NCBI RefSeq assembly: GCF_014208105.1
Contig: NZ_JACHMQ010000001.1
Coordinates: 7,626,001 to 7,690,000 of the forward strand
Length of the DNA: 64,000 nucleotides
DNA from: Actinomadura coerulea
Lineage (GTDB): Bacteria; Actinomycetota; Actinomycetes; Streptosporangiales; Streptosporangiaceae
Reading direction: 5' to 3'
Shown: piece after piece, positions 16,328-25,121 of the stretch
How the letters are laid out: every line of letters begins with the position of its first letter
How positions within the stretch are numbered: the stretch's first letter is position 1
Made by a program: the position numbers and the translations under genes
Notes under the pieces: generated by a model
The model's input: the letters and a program-made list of their open reading frames with translations, nothing else
Database searches by the model: none
What the model was told of the DNA's origin: nothing

Positions 16328-17104
16328 GTGCAAACGATCCTCAGCGATCTCGGTCTGGAGTCCCCGCTCGTCGGGACGACGGTGACCGCACACATCAGGT
16401 CGAGCGGACCGGACGGGTTCCGCTGCGCCGTCTATGACGTCGCGACCGGAGAGGCCCGCGACGCCCTGCTGCCGCGCGCCGACGCCTTCGACCTCCCGGA
16501 GGGGGCCGCCCCGCCCGAACTGGCGCCGGGCAGCAAGGTCATCGCGCTGGTCGTCGGCGTCGCCGCCGGCGCGGACCCGGGCTCCGAGCGGCTCATGCTC
16601 TCGGTCACGGCGCCCGAACTCGTCGAACGCCTGCTGGCGGGCTTCGTCGACGAACTGCTCAACGGCAAGGTCGTCATCAAGGCCATCGCCCGCGTCGCCG
16701 GGACCAAGACGAAGATCGCCGTGGCGCCGACCGTCACGGGCGTCGACGCGCGGGGAGCCTGCATCGGGCGCGGCGCGAGCCGGCTGAAGGGCGCCCAGAA
16801 CCTGCTGAACCGCGGTTACGGCAGGGAGCGCCTGGAGATCATCGAGTACGCCAAGGACCCGGCCGCCTTCCTGGTCAACGCCATGAACCCGGTGCAGGTC
16901 ACCGACGCGCTGGCGGAGCGGGGGAACGCGATCGTGGCCGTCGAGGAGCACCAGCTCTCCGGCGGCATCGGCGAGGGCGGCCTGAACGCCCAGCTCGCCG
17001 GGCGGCTGACCGGCCACTACGTCCGCGTCGTCAAGACCGGCACCGACCTTCGCGAGGCGCTCGACCAGCTCGTGGCCGACAAGGCCGCCGCGGAGAAGGC
17101 CTGA
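16328..17104 (+). CDS. NusA-like S1/KH protein, short paralogue
   Basis: 258 residues from the GTG at 16328, seven bases after AGGAAG; the GTG at 16322 is too close to that site. The central part reads like the NusA KH region: LLNGKVVIKAIARVAGTKTK, TGVDARGACIGRGASRLKGA (about 135-156) and EIIEYAKDPAAFLVNAMNPV, matching the NusA pattern of a G-X-X-G nucleic-acid loop followed by D-P-A-X-F-I-X-N-A-L-X-P. The first 100 residues resemble an S1-like strand pattern. It lacks the NusA N-terminal RNA-polymerase domain and is shorter than NusA (usually 330 or more), so it is a paralogue and not the housekeeping factor. Probably an RNA-binding regulator. Confidence 0.8.
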   Translation: MQTILSDLGLESPLVGTTVTAHIRSSGPDGFRCAVYDVATGEARDALLPRADAFDLPEGAAPPELAPGSKVIALVVGVAAGADPGSERLMLSVTAPELVERLLAGFVDELLNGKVVIKAIARVAGTKTKIAVAPTVTGVDARGACIGRGASRLKGAQNLLNRGYGRERLEIIEYAKDPAAFLVNAMNPVQVTDALAERGNAIVAVEEHQLSGGIGEGGLNAQLAGRLTGHYVRVVKTGTDLREALDQLVADKAAAEKA

Positions 17105-17114
17105 GGCGACCGCC

Positions 17115-17870
17115 GTGGTCCCGGTGGTCGTGCACGCCCGGGCGGGGGTCCCGCCCTGCGGCGTCGAGGATCTGAGCGGCCCGGCCGGGGGGACCCTGGA
17201 CCGGGAGACGCTCGTCGCGGCCGGTCAGGCGCTGACCTGGCGGTCGGTCTTCACCAGCGGTTCGCTCACCGCGATCCCGCTGACCGCGGCGTCCGCGGTG
17301 ATCATCGGGCACGACGCGGAGACGCCGCCGGAGCTCTGGCATGACAGGTTCACCCGGGGCTTCGCCCACCGGATGGCGGGCGAGCTCACCATCGCCTCGG
17401 TCACCGCGGGCCTGCTCGGCGAGACGGTCTCGGGGAACCGGGACGAGGACGCGAAACTGCTCGGGTCGGCGATCGACGGGCTCGCCCGGCTGCTCACCGA
17501 CCTGGAGGAGGCGTGCTCACCCGGCGAGAAGGCGGACCGGATCGTGGCCGACACCGTCCGGACCCACTCCGCCCTGCTGGGCGTGCTCGCCCACCAGCAG
17601 GTCTCGGCGCGGGACCAGGGCGAGTTCACCGTCCACACGGTGCGTTCGGTCGCCCGGCACCTGACCCGGTCGGACCTGGAGCCGATGCGGGCCCGGATCG
17701 GGCTGCCGTGGCCGGCCCGCGTGACCAGCGGGGTCGGCGACCAGCTGGGCCTGGCCCGGTGGCGGGCCACGATGCAGTCCGACGGCGACCAGATGTGGTG
17801 CCGGCTCGAGGCGCAGAACGTCCTGGTCACCGAGCTGTGGCTGCGGAATCCTCCGGAGCCGCGGGAATGA
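17115..17870 (+). CDS. Unknown soluble protein
   Basis: 251 residues; GTG at 17115 lies ten bases after the stop of the NusA-like gene, so the two are probably cotranscribed. Soluble, no signal peptide or membrane segment. The middle (about 80-200) is helical with an acidic character (RDEDAKLLGSAIDGLARLL; DRIVADTVRTHSALLGVLAH), and the C-terminal part contains GVGDQLGLARWRATM. No family was recognised. The 3' end overlaps the convergent response-regulator gene by 44 bases, a tail-to-tail overlap that could produce antisense RNA. Confidence 0.7.
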   Translation: MVPVVVHARAGVPPCGVEDLSGPAGGTLDRETLVAAGQALTWRSVFTSGSLTAIPLTAASAVIIGHDAETPPELWHDRFTRGFAHRMAGELTIASVTAGLLGETVSGNRDEDAKLLGSAIDGLARLLTDLEEACSPGEKADRIVADTVRTHSALLGVLAHQQVSARDQGEFTVHTVRSVARHLTRSDLEPMRARIGLPWPARVTSGVGDQLGLARWRATMQSDGDQMWCRLEAQNVLVTELWLRNPPEPRE

Positions 17871-18537
17871 GGTACCCGAAGCCCGTCCGGGTCACGATCA
17901 CGCCGTCGCCGAGCTTGCGGCGCAGCCGGGACACGTGCTCGGCCAGCGTCCGGGAGACCCCCCGGTCGGTGCCCCACACGTGCAGCATGATCTCCTCCTT
18001 GGAGACCGCCCGGCCGCGGTTCACGGCGAGGAACTCCAGGACGGCGTACTCCATGGGGGCCAGCCGGACCTCCGCCCCCTCCCTGAACACCTGCCGGGCG
18101 GTGAAGTCGACCCGTACCGGCGGGATGTCGAGCAGATCACCGCGGGTCTCCCCGGCGTGCCGGGCGATGTTCCCCGCGCTGCGCCGCAGCAGCGCCTGGA
18201 TCCGGGCGATCAGCACCTCCGGGTGGAAGGGCTTGACGACGTAGTCGTCCGCGCCCAGCCGCAGCCCGAGCGCCTGCTCGTGCGGCTCGGAGCGGGCGGT
18301 CAGCAGGATGATCGGCGTGGTGTTCCCCTGGTCGCGCAGCTGGTCGATCAGGGACAGCCCGTCGATGTCGGGGAGGTTGATGTCCAGCAGTGCGAGGTCG
18401 ATGTCGCCGCGGCGCAGCGCCAGCCGTGCCAGCTCGCCGTTGGCCACCGACTCCACCTGGTAGTGGCGCTTGCGCAGCAGTCCCGACACGAGCTTGACGA
18501 GACGCGCATCATCATCTACCACCAGGATCCGCGCCAT
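17827..18537 (-). CDS. OmpR-family response regulator, orphan
   Basis: 236 residues. Receiver domain 1-115 with the acidic pair in VVDDD (8-10), phospho-acceptor Asp52 in LLDINLPDIDG, Thr80 (LLTAR) and Lys102 (DYVVKPF). The C-terminal winged helix (about 135-225) has the OmpR recognition pattern EIMLHVWG...RTLAEHVSRLRRKLGD followed by TRTGFGYLI. No histidine kinase gene is adjacent, so its partner is unknown. A -10 like TATCAT sits just before the ATG, so the transcript may be leaderless. Confidence 0.93.
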   Translation of the reverse strand: MARILVVDDDARLVKLVSGLLRKRHYQVESVANGELARLALRRGDIDLALLDINLPDIDGLSLIDQLRDQGNTTPIILLTARSEPHEQALGLRLGADDYVVKPFHPEVLIARIQALLRRSAGNIARHAGETRGDLLDIPPVRVDFTARQVFREGAEVRLAPMEYAVLEFLAVNRGRAVSKEEIMLHVWGTDRGVSRTLAEHVSRLRRKLGDGVIVTRTGFGYLIPAAPEDSAATAR

Positions 18538-18611
18538 GGCGCCATGATAACGGGGGTGCGACAGCCATCCGGAGTGGCAGGAAACAGGTCGAGGCGCCGG
18601 CAGGGCGCCGT

Positions 18612-19541
18612 GTGCTGTACGGCGTGGTCGCGGCCGTCGTCGTCCTGAGCATCTTCGGGATGAGCGGTTCGCCGTACAACCGGGTCGGTCCCGGGCCGGC
18701 GATCCAGGTCGGCCGCCCGGAGGGCGGGTCCTGGTCGGTCCTGACGGCCCGCGTGCAGCGCAGCAACTGGTTCCAGTGGGGGAAGGCCGAACTCACCGGG
18801 GAACGCCTGGTCCGGGACGCGGGGCCGGGCCGCGGCGCCGCTCCGGCGCCGGGCGCCGACGCGATGGGCACCGCGCAGACGCACGCCGCGCTGGTCGCCG
18901 CCCAGCTCGCCGCCGGGCGGGCTCCGGTGAGCGCCGCCGGCCTGCAGGTGAGCGCGGTCGGCGGGGCGGCCGCCGGAAGCGGCCTGCGCCCCGGCGACGT
19001 CCTCCTGGCGGCGGGCACCGCCGACGGCCTGACCCCGCTGCGCGCACCGGCCGACCTGGAGACGGCGGTCGCCGGGCGCGCGACCGTGCACGTGCTCGTC
19101 GTCCCGCACATGTCCGGCGACGCGTGGGGGAGCGCCGAGGTCCGGCGGATCCCCGTCGGCCGGCTCGCCGGGACGGTGGCCGGCCCCACCGTCTCGGTCA
19201 CCGCCTACCCCCTCGGTCCGGTGGAGGGGCCGTCGGCGGGGCTCATCCTGGCGCTGGCCCGCCTCGACGCGCTCACCCCGGGCGACCTGACCGGCGGGCG
19301 CCGCGTCGCCGGGACCGGCGCGATCGGACTCGGCGGGAAGGTGACCGGCGTCGGCGACATCCCCGAGAAGGTGCGCGCGGCGGTCGAGGCGCGCATGGAC
19401 GTGTTCCTCGTGCCGATCTGGCAGCGGTCCGCCGCGGTCGCGGCGGCCGAGGGCACCCGCCTGCGGGTCGTGCCGGTCCGCACGGTGTCGGAGGCCGTCG
19501 AGCGGCTCTGCGCCGACGGAGGCCGCGCTCCGATCTGCTGA
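18612..19541 (+). CDS. PDZ-domain Lon-type serine protease (YlbL-like)
   Basis: 309 residues from a GTG; no in-frame start lies further upstream. N-terminal signal anchor (LYGVVAAVVVLSIFGM), then the family motif SPYNRVGPGPA. A PDZ domain spans about 105-175 (VSAVGGAAAGSGLRPGDVLL). The S16 Lon proteolytic domain fills the C-terminal third: catalytic Ser in EGPSAGLILAL and catalytic Lys in GVGDIPEKVRAA. The active site is therefore outside the membrane. YlbL-like proteins process secreted or membrane proteins. Divergent from the response regulator, with only about 75 bases between starts. Confidence 0.9.
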   Translation: MLYGVVAAVVVLSIFGMSGSPYNRVGPGPAIQVGRPEGGSWSVLTARVQRSNWFQWGKAELTGERLVRDAGPGRGAAPAPGADAMGTAQTHAALVAAQLAAGRAPVSAAGLQVSAVGGAAAGSGLRPGDVLLAAGTADGLTPLRAPADLETAVAGRATVHVLVVPHMSGDAWGSAEVRRIPVGRLAGTVAGPTVSVTAYPLGPVEGPSAGLILALARLDALTPGDLTGGRRVAGTGAIGLGGKVTGVGDIPEKVRAAVEARMDVFLVPIWQRSAAVAAAEGTRLRVVPVRTVSEAVERLCADGGRAPIC

Positions 19542-19575
19542 CGCCCGGCCCGCCGGGACGGCGGAGGCGGGGCGC

Positions 19576-20976
19576 TCAGGGGCGGCGGAGGTGGGGCAGC
19601 AGCGCGGCGAGCACGCGCCGGTCGACGACCGGGTCGGTCTCCCCGAGCCAGGCCGCGATCCGCTCGCCGACCTGCTCCAGGGAACCCGCGAGCAGGTCGC
19701 CGTACTCGGGCTCGGGGAACCGCGCCTGGGACGACCGCGCGGGATCGTCCGGAAGCACGGCGACGAACCCGCGGACCCGCACGCGGCGCGGCACCGCCTT
19801 GCGGATCTCCTTCACCGCGTCGCCGATGCCGGTGTCGCCGCCGGGGAACGGGCGCCCGATGGTCGTGAGCGCGCCCCTGCCCGTCCAGGCGTAGGCCCCG
19901 GCGGGCCAGCGGCGGGCCATGACGACGGCGAGCCGGTCGCCCCGCAGCACGACGTGCTCGACATAGTGCGGAGCCTGCCCCGACGGTTGCGGCGGCGTGA
20001 GCGCGTGCACGATCCGGACGCCGTCGAGCCGCGCGAGCCCCTCCAGCCCCGCGGCGCTCTCCCGCGCCACCACCTGTCGTGCGAGGTCGTGGTCGAGCCC
20101 CGCGCCCGGCACATTGAAGATCTGGTAGTCGAGCGAGTCGGGGGGGATCAGCCGGTCCAGTTCGCGGCCCCTGCGGACGAGGTGCGGCGCCGCGGCCAGT
20201 CCCGCGCCTCCCGCCGCGAGGCCCAGCAGCGCGGCGCAGAACGTCCAGAGGGCGCCGCCGTCGGCCTCGACCGCGGCGAGCGCGGCGCCGCCGGCGAACG
20301 TCAGCACGCACACGACCCAGAGCCAGGACTGGGACCGCAGCGCGTGCTCCAGGGCGATGAGCGGCATCGCGACCACGGGGAAGGCCAGCAGGAGGAGGAA
20401 CCCGACCGGAAGCCCCGCGGGCCACGACACGTACACCGCGCCCAGGAACACGACCGTCCAGACGGCGACGGCCGCCACCCCGTACCAGTGGGAGCCGAAC
20501 CGGGGGCGGACGCGCAAGGCGGATCCGGGCGCGGGCGCCTGCGGTTTCGTGAAGGAGGGGCCGGGGGGCGGCGTGCCGGAGGGCCCCCCTGCCCTCGCGC
20601 CCTCCTGCCGCCCTCCGCTCTCCGGCCCTGGGCGCGCCCCAGACCCAGGTCCAGACCCCGGCCGCGGCCCAGGCCCAGGCCCCGGGCCCGCCCCGGGCCC
20701 CGGCCGCGGTCCGGTACCGGGGGCCGGGTCGGGCCGCGGCCGGGAGCGAGGCGGCTCGGGCGGGGCCGTCCGGCCGCCGGCGTCGTACGCCGCCCGGGAC
20801 TGCGGGTCCTTCAGCGTGTCGTACGCCGTCTTGACCAGCCGGAACAGGCCGGAGGTGCCGCTGGCGTCGGGATGCACCGCGCGCATCGCCCGGCGGTACG
20901 CCCGCGTTATCTCCTCCGGTGTCGCGGTCCGCTCCACGCCGAGGAGCTCGTAGTAGTCCGGCTGATCGCTTCTCAT
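19576..20976 (-). CDS. J-domain membrane protein
   Basis: About 466 residues from the ATG at 20976; a GTG at 21024 would add 16 residues, and neither has a strong ribosome site. The J domain is at the N-terminus (DYYELLGVERTATPEEI) with the diagnostic HPD in RAVHPDASG, so it can stimulate an Hsp70. A long Pro/Gly/Arg linker follows (about 80-150), then four hydrophobic helices arranged as two pairs, then a soluble domain of about 200 residues (DGVRIVHAL, HVVLRGDRLAVVMA, WTGRGALTTIGRPFPGGD) of unknown family. The combination suggests a membrane chaperone recruiter. Confidence 0.85.
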   Translation of the reverse strand: MRSDQPDYYELLGVERTATPEEITRAYRRAMRAVHPDASGTSGLFRLVKTAYDTLKDPQSRAAYDAGGRTAPPEPPRSRPRPDPAPGTGPRPGPGAGPGPGPGPRPGSGPGSGARPGPESGGRQEGARAGGPSGTPPPGPSFTKPQAPAPGSALRVRPRFGSHWYGVAAVAVWTVVFLGAVYVSWPAGLPVGFLLLLAFPVVAMPLIALEHALRSQSWLWVVCVLTFAGGAALAAVEADGGALWTFCAALLGLAAGGAGLAAAPHLVRRGRELDRLIPPDSLDYQIFNVPGAGLDHDLARQVVARESAAGLEGLARLDGVRIVHALTPPQPSGQAPHYVEHVVLRGDRLAVVMARRWPAGAYAWTGRGALTTIGRPFPGGDTGIGDAVKEIRKAVPRRVRVRGFVAVLPDDPARSSQARFPEPEYGDLLAGSLEQVGERIAAWLGETDPVVDRRVLAALLPHLRRP

Positions 20977-21063
20977 CGCATCCCACTCGTCATCGGTCGT
21001 CCCTCCCGACCGTCCGCTGTTCACGCACCGCGGCTGGCCGGGAGCCGGCGGTGAAGCGAAGAC

Positions 21064-21091
21064 GGGCGGGGAGGATGGCTCCTCCCCGCCC
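21064..21091 (-). terminator. Hairpin between the six-helix protein and J-protein genes
   Basis: A perfect 12-bp stem (GGGCGGGGAGGA and complement, loop TGGC) lies 33 bases after the stop of the minus-strand gene 21124-21741. Confidence 0.7.
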
Positions 21092-21123
21092 GGCTCGCTG
21101 GGTGCGCCTCGCAGCGCGTTCGG

Positions 21124-21741
21124 TCAGTTCCTCGCCGCGGGGACCGCCCAGAGGGTGATCAGCGTGGCGGCGAACGTGGCCACCCCCGCGATGGCGCAGG
21201 GGACGACGACCTGCCAGGTCGGGAACGTGGTCAGGACCATGGTGCTCAAGCCCAGCAGGCTGGCGGAGGCGGTGAAGAGGCCCCCGATCACCACGCCGAG
21301 CACGGGGTGGTGAAACCCGCGGCACCACGTCCGGCGCAGCGACTGGACCGCCTGCGCGGTCCCGACGTAGAGCAGGATCACGCAGACGACGAACGGGACG
21401 ACCACCGCGTCGGACGCCCACAGCAGCAGGTAGCCGGCCAAGGTGGGGTAGAGCGCGAGACGGAAGATCTCCTTGCGGTAGTACGTCCAGCTCGCGAGGA
21501 GTTCGGTCTCCACGCCCCGCGGGACGTCCGCGTGCTCGCGGAGCCACGGGAGGCGCAGCACCCCCAGGAAGAGCAGGGCGGTGAGGCTGGTCGCCGCCGT
21601 GATCACGCCGATGGCGCTGTTCACACCCTGCGGGGTGTACCCCGAGGGGACGTGGAGCACGGTCGCCGCGACGAAGGTCCACGCCAGTGCGGCCAGCAGG
21701 ACCCGGGCCCTGCGAGCCCTGGTTGATTTTGTTGTGGACAT
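21124..21741 (-). CDS. Six-helix membrane protein, unknown
   Basis: 205 residues; ATG at 21741 preceded by GTGAGGACAACC. Six hydrophobic segments are visible: VLLAALAWTFVAATVLHV, SAIGVITAATSLTALLFLG, LYPTLAGYLLLWASDAVV, VPFVVCVILLYVGTA, LGVVIGGLFTASASLLGL and AGVATFAATLITLWAV. A soluble loop of about 30 residues (LREHADVPRGVETELLASWT) separates helices 2 and 3. No transporter motif is obvious. It is a single-gene unit flanked by the shared promoter/stem-loop (21772-21832) and its own terminator, and belongs to the same island as the DMT permeases and the three paralogues. Confidence 0.8.
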   Translation of the reverse strand: MSTTKSTRARRARVLLAALAWTFVAATVLHVPSGYTPQGVNSAIGVITAATSLTALLFLGVLRLPWLREHADVPRGVETELLASWTYYRKEIFRLALYPTLAGYLLLWASDAVVVPFVVCVILLYVGTAQAVQSLRRTWCRGFHHPVLGVVIGGLFTASASLLGLSTMVLTTFPTWQVVVPCAIAGVATFAATLITLWAVPAARN

Positions 21742-21771
21742 GGTTGTCCTCACTTTCGGTTGAGGCGGGAT

Positions 21772-21832
21772 CTGCCGGTCCTGAGGACTCGGCAGGCAAT
21801 GACGACCGTGCGAAGCGGGCGGGGAACGGCAA
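21772..21832 (-). promoter_or_regulatory. TTGCCG-N16-CACGGT promoter with 5' stem-loop
   Basis: Minus strand: TTGCCG (21827-21832), 16 bp, CACGGT (21805-21810), nine bases, then the stem CTGCCG-GTCC / GGAC-CGGCAG (21772-21795, one bulge) with loop UCA. Transcription should start just before the stem. Confidence 0.7.
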
Positions 21833-21873
21833 CCGCCGCGGCGGGGGAGCCGGCTTCGCGGCCGGAAAGAGAA

Positions 21874-21915
21874 GTGCCCCGGCGGGAACGGCGTCAGCCG
21901 TCCCCACCGGGGCAC
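21874..21915 (-). terminator. Terminator of the 21961-23343 gene
   Basis: Long interrupted hairpin beginning GTGCCCCGG, inner stem CGGC/GCCG with loop gtca, followed on the minus strand by TTCTCTTTCC. Nearly the same sequence recurs at 23527-23562 and 26646-26688. Confidence 0.8.
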
Positions 21916-21960
21916 CGGTGTGCTTACTCGCCGACCGTCACCTGCGTGCGGTCACCGAGT

Positions 21961-23343
21961 TCACGAGGCCCGCAGCAGCGACGAGATGTCGCTGATCCGC
22001 GAACCGTCGGGCAACTCCCCCTGGAATCCGGGGTCGTTGTAGTACAGCGCGGTGAGCCGCGCGCCCGAGCCGGGGTCGTCCTGCGTCATCGCGTGGATCG
22101 ACTCGTAGGGGTAGACCGCCACGTTGTCGAAGGCCAGCCCCGGGTGAGCGACGCTCAGCTCCGAGGAGCCGCCGACGATGACCTTGGCCATCCTGTCGGC
22201 CTCGGCCTTGATCCGCCCCTCGCTCGCGTTCTCGACGCCGATCAGCAGGACACGCTTGCCGGACGGGTCCTTCGACATCGAGTGCTTGAGGACGGCGTGC
22301 ACGTAGCCCCAGCTCGCGGCTTCGTGCACGTTCCTCGGGCGACCGGTGGTCCCCATCGCCCTCCAGGTCTCGTCCCCGTGCCGGATCTGCTGTTCGAACA
22401 GCGTCTCCAGACGGGGCGCGCGACCCCGGGTCTCCAGCTCCTCGCGGAGCAGGTCCCGGACGATGTCCAGGTCCTCCTCGTAGGGCAGGACCTTGATCCG
22501 GGCCCGCTGCTCCGTGGTGATCTTGCCGCGGAGCTCGTTGACGAGAGCCTCGCGGAGCATGCCCTCGGAGATGCCGGTCCGGCCGTCCCACAAGGAGATC
22601 AGGTCGAGGTACAGCCCGCTCGGGAGGTGCCCCTTCTGCGCTCCGGGCAGGAAGTACAGGTCGTACCCGGTGTTGGGGATGTTGAGCAGGATCTCGATCT
22701 CCAGCCGCGGGTTGGCGGCCAGGAGCGCGAGCACGAACAGGCCGATCGCACTGGCCTGGCGTGTGCCGCTCTCGATCTCGTACAGCGCCGGACCCATGGC
22801 CCAGTCGAAGCCCTGGACCGCGGAGGCCAGGTCGTCGGTCGTGGCCATGCTGAGGACCTGCTCGAACGGCCCGTCAGCGGTGTGCAGGGTGAGCCCCCAC
22901 CCGTTGAGCAGGCAGGGCCCCGCCTTGAGCACGACCTTGTCGAACTCGGCCAGCGGGATGGTCTCGGGCTCCGCGCGCTTGCCGGCTTCGACCACCCGCC
23001 TGGGGAGGTCGCCGGCGAGGCCCCAGTACCCGACACGACCGTGCTGGGAGATCTCGGTGAAGACCCTGACCTCGTTCTCCAGGTGGTGGCAGATGGCGCT
23101 GTCCCCGGCGAGGGCCTGCGCCCCCATCCAGGACAGCCAGCGCTCGGCCTTGCCCTTCATCGAGCGCGCCGGCTTCCCGTACGGCTTCCGCGGGAGGTCG
23201 TCCAGACCCTCCACGTAGAACCGCCCGGGGGCGAACTCGACCGGCTGCCGCGCGCCCACCGGCACCTCCACGGGGGAGACCAGGGGAAGGGCACCCGGAC
23301 GCTTCAGCGTCCGCCACCCCAGTTTTCGGTCTTCTGGCAACAC
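21961..23343 (-). CDS. Unknown soluble protein, paralogue 1 of 3
   Basis: 460 residues from the GTG at 23343, with GAGGAG seven bases upstream. No signal peptide or clear membrane span; one hydrophobic helix at about 195-215 (ASAIGLFVLALLAANPRLEI) is probably buried. It shares an order of short patterns with the products of 23671-25053 and 26714-27985: a Rossmann-like strand ending in Pro and Tyr (EILLNIPNTGYDLYFLP), a charged helix (LVNELRGKITTEQRARIKVLP), a D-X-X-W helix (GDETWRAM) and a helix with Y-V-X-A-V (SWGYVHAVLKH). No family could be named. Single-gene unit with the shared promoter and terminator. Confidence 0.8.
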   Translation of the reverse strand: MLPEDRKLGWRTLKRPGALPLVSPVEVPVGARQPVEFAPGRFYVEGLDDLPRKPYGKPARSMKGKAERWLSWMGAQALAGDSAICHHLENEVRVFTEISQHGRVGYWGLAGDLPRRVVEAGKRAEPETIPLAEFDKVVLKAGPCLLNGWGLTLHTADGPFEQVLSMATTDDLASAVQGFDWAMGPALYEIESGTRQASAIGLFVLALLAANPRLEIEILLNIPNTGYDLYFLPGAQKGHLPSGLYLDLISLWDGRTGISEGMLREALVNELRGKITTEQRARIKVLPYEEDLDIVRDLLREELETRGRAPRLETLFEQQIRHGDETWRAMGTTGRPRNVHEAASWGYVHAVLKHSMSKDPSGKRVLLIGVENASEGRIKAEADRMAKVIVGGSSELSVAHPGLAFDNVAVYPYESIHAMTQDDPGSGARLTALYYNDPGFQGELPDGSRISDISSLLRAS

Positions 23344-23409
23344 GTGATCACTCCTCTGGTTTGTCCTCGTCCCGGTTGACCCGGGACGACGCGGCTTCGG
23401 GAACCGCTC

Positions 23410-23461
23410 GCGCGGCTGAGCCACGCAGAAGTGACCGTACGGGTTTCGCCCCTCCCGGCAA
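23410..23461 (-). promoter_or_regulatory. TTGCCG-N16-TACGGT promoter with 5' stem-loop
   Basis: Minus strand: TTGCCG (23456-23461), 16 bp, TACGGT (23434-23439), seven bases, then GCGTGGC / GCCGCGC (23410-23426; one G-U pair) with loop UCA. Confidence 0.75.
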
Positions 23462-23526
23462 CCGAAAAACCAGGCCCTCGTGCCGGTGGAGGCCTGTTCT
23501 CCCACCGGCCCCGGACAAAAAGGAAA

Positions 23527-23641
23527 CCCCGGTGGGAGCGGCGTCAGCCGCTCCCACCGGGGCACCGGTGTGCTCACTTCCCCGGTTGTGGGGATGCGTG
23601 GGTGTCTCCGGCGGAACGGCCGTGGCCGTTCCGCCGGAGAC
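23527..23641 (-). terminator. Double hairpin terminator of the 23671-25053 gene
   Basis: Two perfect hairpins: an 18-bp stem beginning GTCTCCGGCGG (23604-23641) and a 16-bp stem beginning CCCCGGTGGGAGC (23527-23562, loop gtca). The second is followed on the minus strand by TTTCCTTTTT, a convincing U-tract. Confidence 0.9.
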
Positions 23642-23670
23642 GGTGGTTCCCTGTGGTGGCCGCTAGGCGG

Positions 23671-25053
23671 CTACCACCGGTAGCTCTCCGGCAGCAGTTC
23701 GACCGGGTCGACCCACTCTCCGTGGTCGAAGCCCGAGACGCCGTTCCGGTCGTTCACGCTCACGACACGTCCCGGGTCCCTGTGATACAGGGCCTCCCCC
23801 TCCTCAAAGGGAACGAAGTGCGAGAAGGGGTAGACGGCGAACGACGTGCCGCGGAACGCGAGCTTGCCGTGCTTGACGAGGACCTCGGTCCACGCCTGCA
23901 CGGACTGCTCGATGGGCAGCTCCACGTAGTCGTTGACCGACATGACGGGTCCGGCGAGCATCCGTCGGAGAACCGCCACCACGTAGGAGGCCTGGCACAG
24001 CTCCTGAACCGTGTGGATCTCCGGATCGAGGTAGCTGCCCCTGGCCTTGACGAGGCTCCGGATTCCCGGATCCAGGATCAGTTCCCAGAGCTCGTCCCCG
24101 GAGTTCCGCAGCGTGTCCACGAGGATCTGGACGCCGGGGACACGCCCCGGCCTCGCCTCCGCGAGGATCCCGTCGAGCGGCGCGAGCTCGTCCCGGTAGG
24201 TGATCTCCGTCTGATCGGCCCGCTCGCCGAGGACCTCTCGAAGGAGCTCCTCGGTGCGGTGCCTCAGGAGACGGGATCGCCGGGTGACCTCCTCACGCCA
24301 CCGGTCGTAGGCGCGGTCGGAGGTCAGCTCCTCCTTCAGTGCCGGCCACATGTACAGCCAGTAGCCCCTCCACGGCACATCCAGCGGGATCGTGTACCCG
24401 ACGTTCTCCGGGGAGTGGACCACCGCGTTCCCGGCGAACGCCGCCGACAGGAGCGCGAGGTTCTCCTCGTAGAGAGAGAGCGACGGGGCGAACCCAGCCG
24501 AGGTGATGAACTCGGCCGTGCGCTCGGCCGCGCCGTGCGAGCCGAACTGGAAGGTGGACCGCCGGCCCTCCGGGTTGGTCGAGATCGTGGCCCGGTTGGA
24601 GCCGTTGCAGACACCCACGACGATGGACACGGTCTCCGGCCTGTCGGCCAGGACCTTGCCCGGTTCGCCGCTGATGAGCACGTGCTCGGAAGCCCGGCCG
24701 AGGTTGAACCCGACGTAGGCGCCCTGCACGTACCGAGAGCCATCAGATGAGCGCCGGAGCTCGTAGATGACGCTCTCGTCCACGACGGTGTCCGGTTCCG
24801 CCGACAGCCGAAGGCCCCTCACCAGGTCCTCGGCCTTACGGCGTGCCCGGCCCGTGGTCCTGCCCTTGCCGAAGTCCAGGTCCCCGAAGGCACCCTTCAA
24901 CGGCCTGGGCGACCACAGCCAGTTCGGCGTGAGCCGGACGGGCTCCCGTCCCGTGAGCAGGACAGGGGTGATGCGGGACGAGTCAGGCCCTTCCGGGTCC
25001 GACTCGGTGGTCCAGCGGACGGGACCGCCGGAATCCGGGGTTGCGGTTGCCAT
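23671..25053 (-). CDS. Unknown soluble protein, paralogue 2 of 3
   Basis: 460 residues; ATG at 25053 preceded by AAAGGAG. Soluble, no signal peptide. It carries the same ordered patterns as its paralogues: TIPLDVPWRGYWLYMWPAL (strand, Pro, Tyr, Leu-rich helix), RHRTEELLREVLGERADQTE, GDELWELIL and ELCQASYVVAVLRRM. The first 200 residues include VSIVVGVCNGSNRATIS, which might be a nucleotide- or substrate-contacting loop. The size is the same as paralogue 1 (460). The pattern order is faintly like tRNA-dependent cyclodipeptide synthases, but their key Ser and Glu are not seen, so this is not claimed. Single-gene unit with shared promoter. Confidence 0.8.
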   Translation of the reverse strand: MATATPDSGGPVRWTTESDPEGPDSSRITPVLLTGREPVRLTPNWLWSPRPLKGAFGDLDFGKGRTTGRARRKAEDLVRGLRLSAEPDTVVDESVIYELRRSSDGSRYVQGAYVGFNLGRASEHVLISGEPGKVLADRPETVSIVVGVCNGSNRATISTNPEGRRSTFQFGSHGAAERTAEFITSAGFAPSLSLYEENLALLSAAFAGNAVVHSPENVGYTIPLDVPWRGYWLYMWPALKEELTSDRAYDRWREEVTRRSRLLRHRTEELLREVLGERADQTEITYRDELAPLDGILAEARPGRVPGVQILVDTLRNSGDELWELILDPGIRSLVKARGSYLDPEIHTVQELCQASYVVAVLRRMLAGPVMSVNDYVELPIEQSVQAWTEVLVKHGKLAFRGTSFAVYPFSHFVPFEEGEALYHRDPGRVVSVNDRNGVSGFDHGEWVDPVELLPESYRW

Positions 25054-25121
25054 GAGCAACACTCCTTTGGGTTGTGCTGCGCCCGGACCTGGTCCGGACG
25101 ACGCGGCTCGGAAGCCACTCA

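Noticed and set aside
23671..25053. Firm annotation as cyclodipeptide synthase
   Set aside because: Only the order of hydrophobic and charged patterns is similar; the catalytic Ser and the Tyr-X-X-X-Glu pair are not present.
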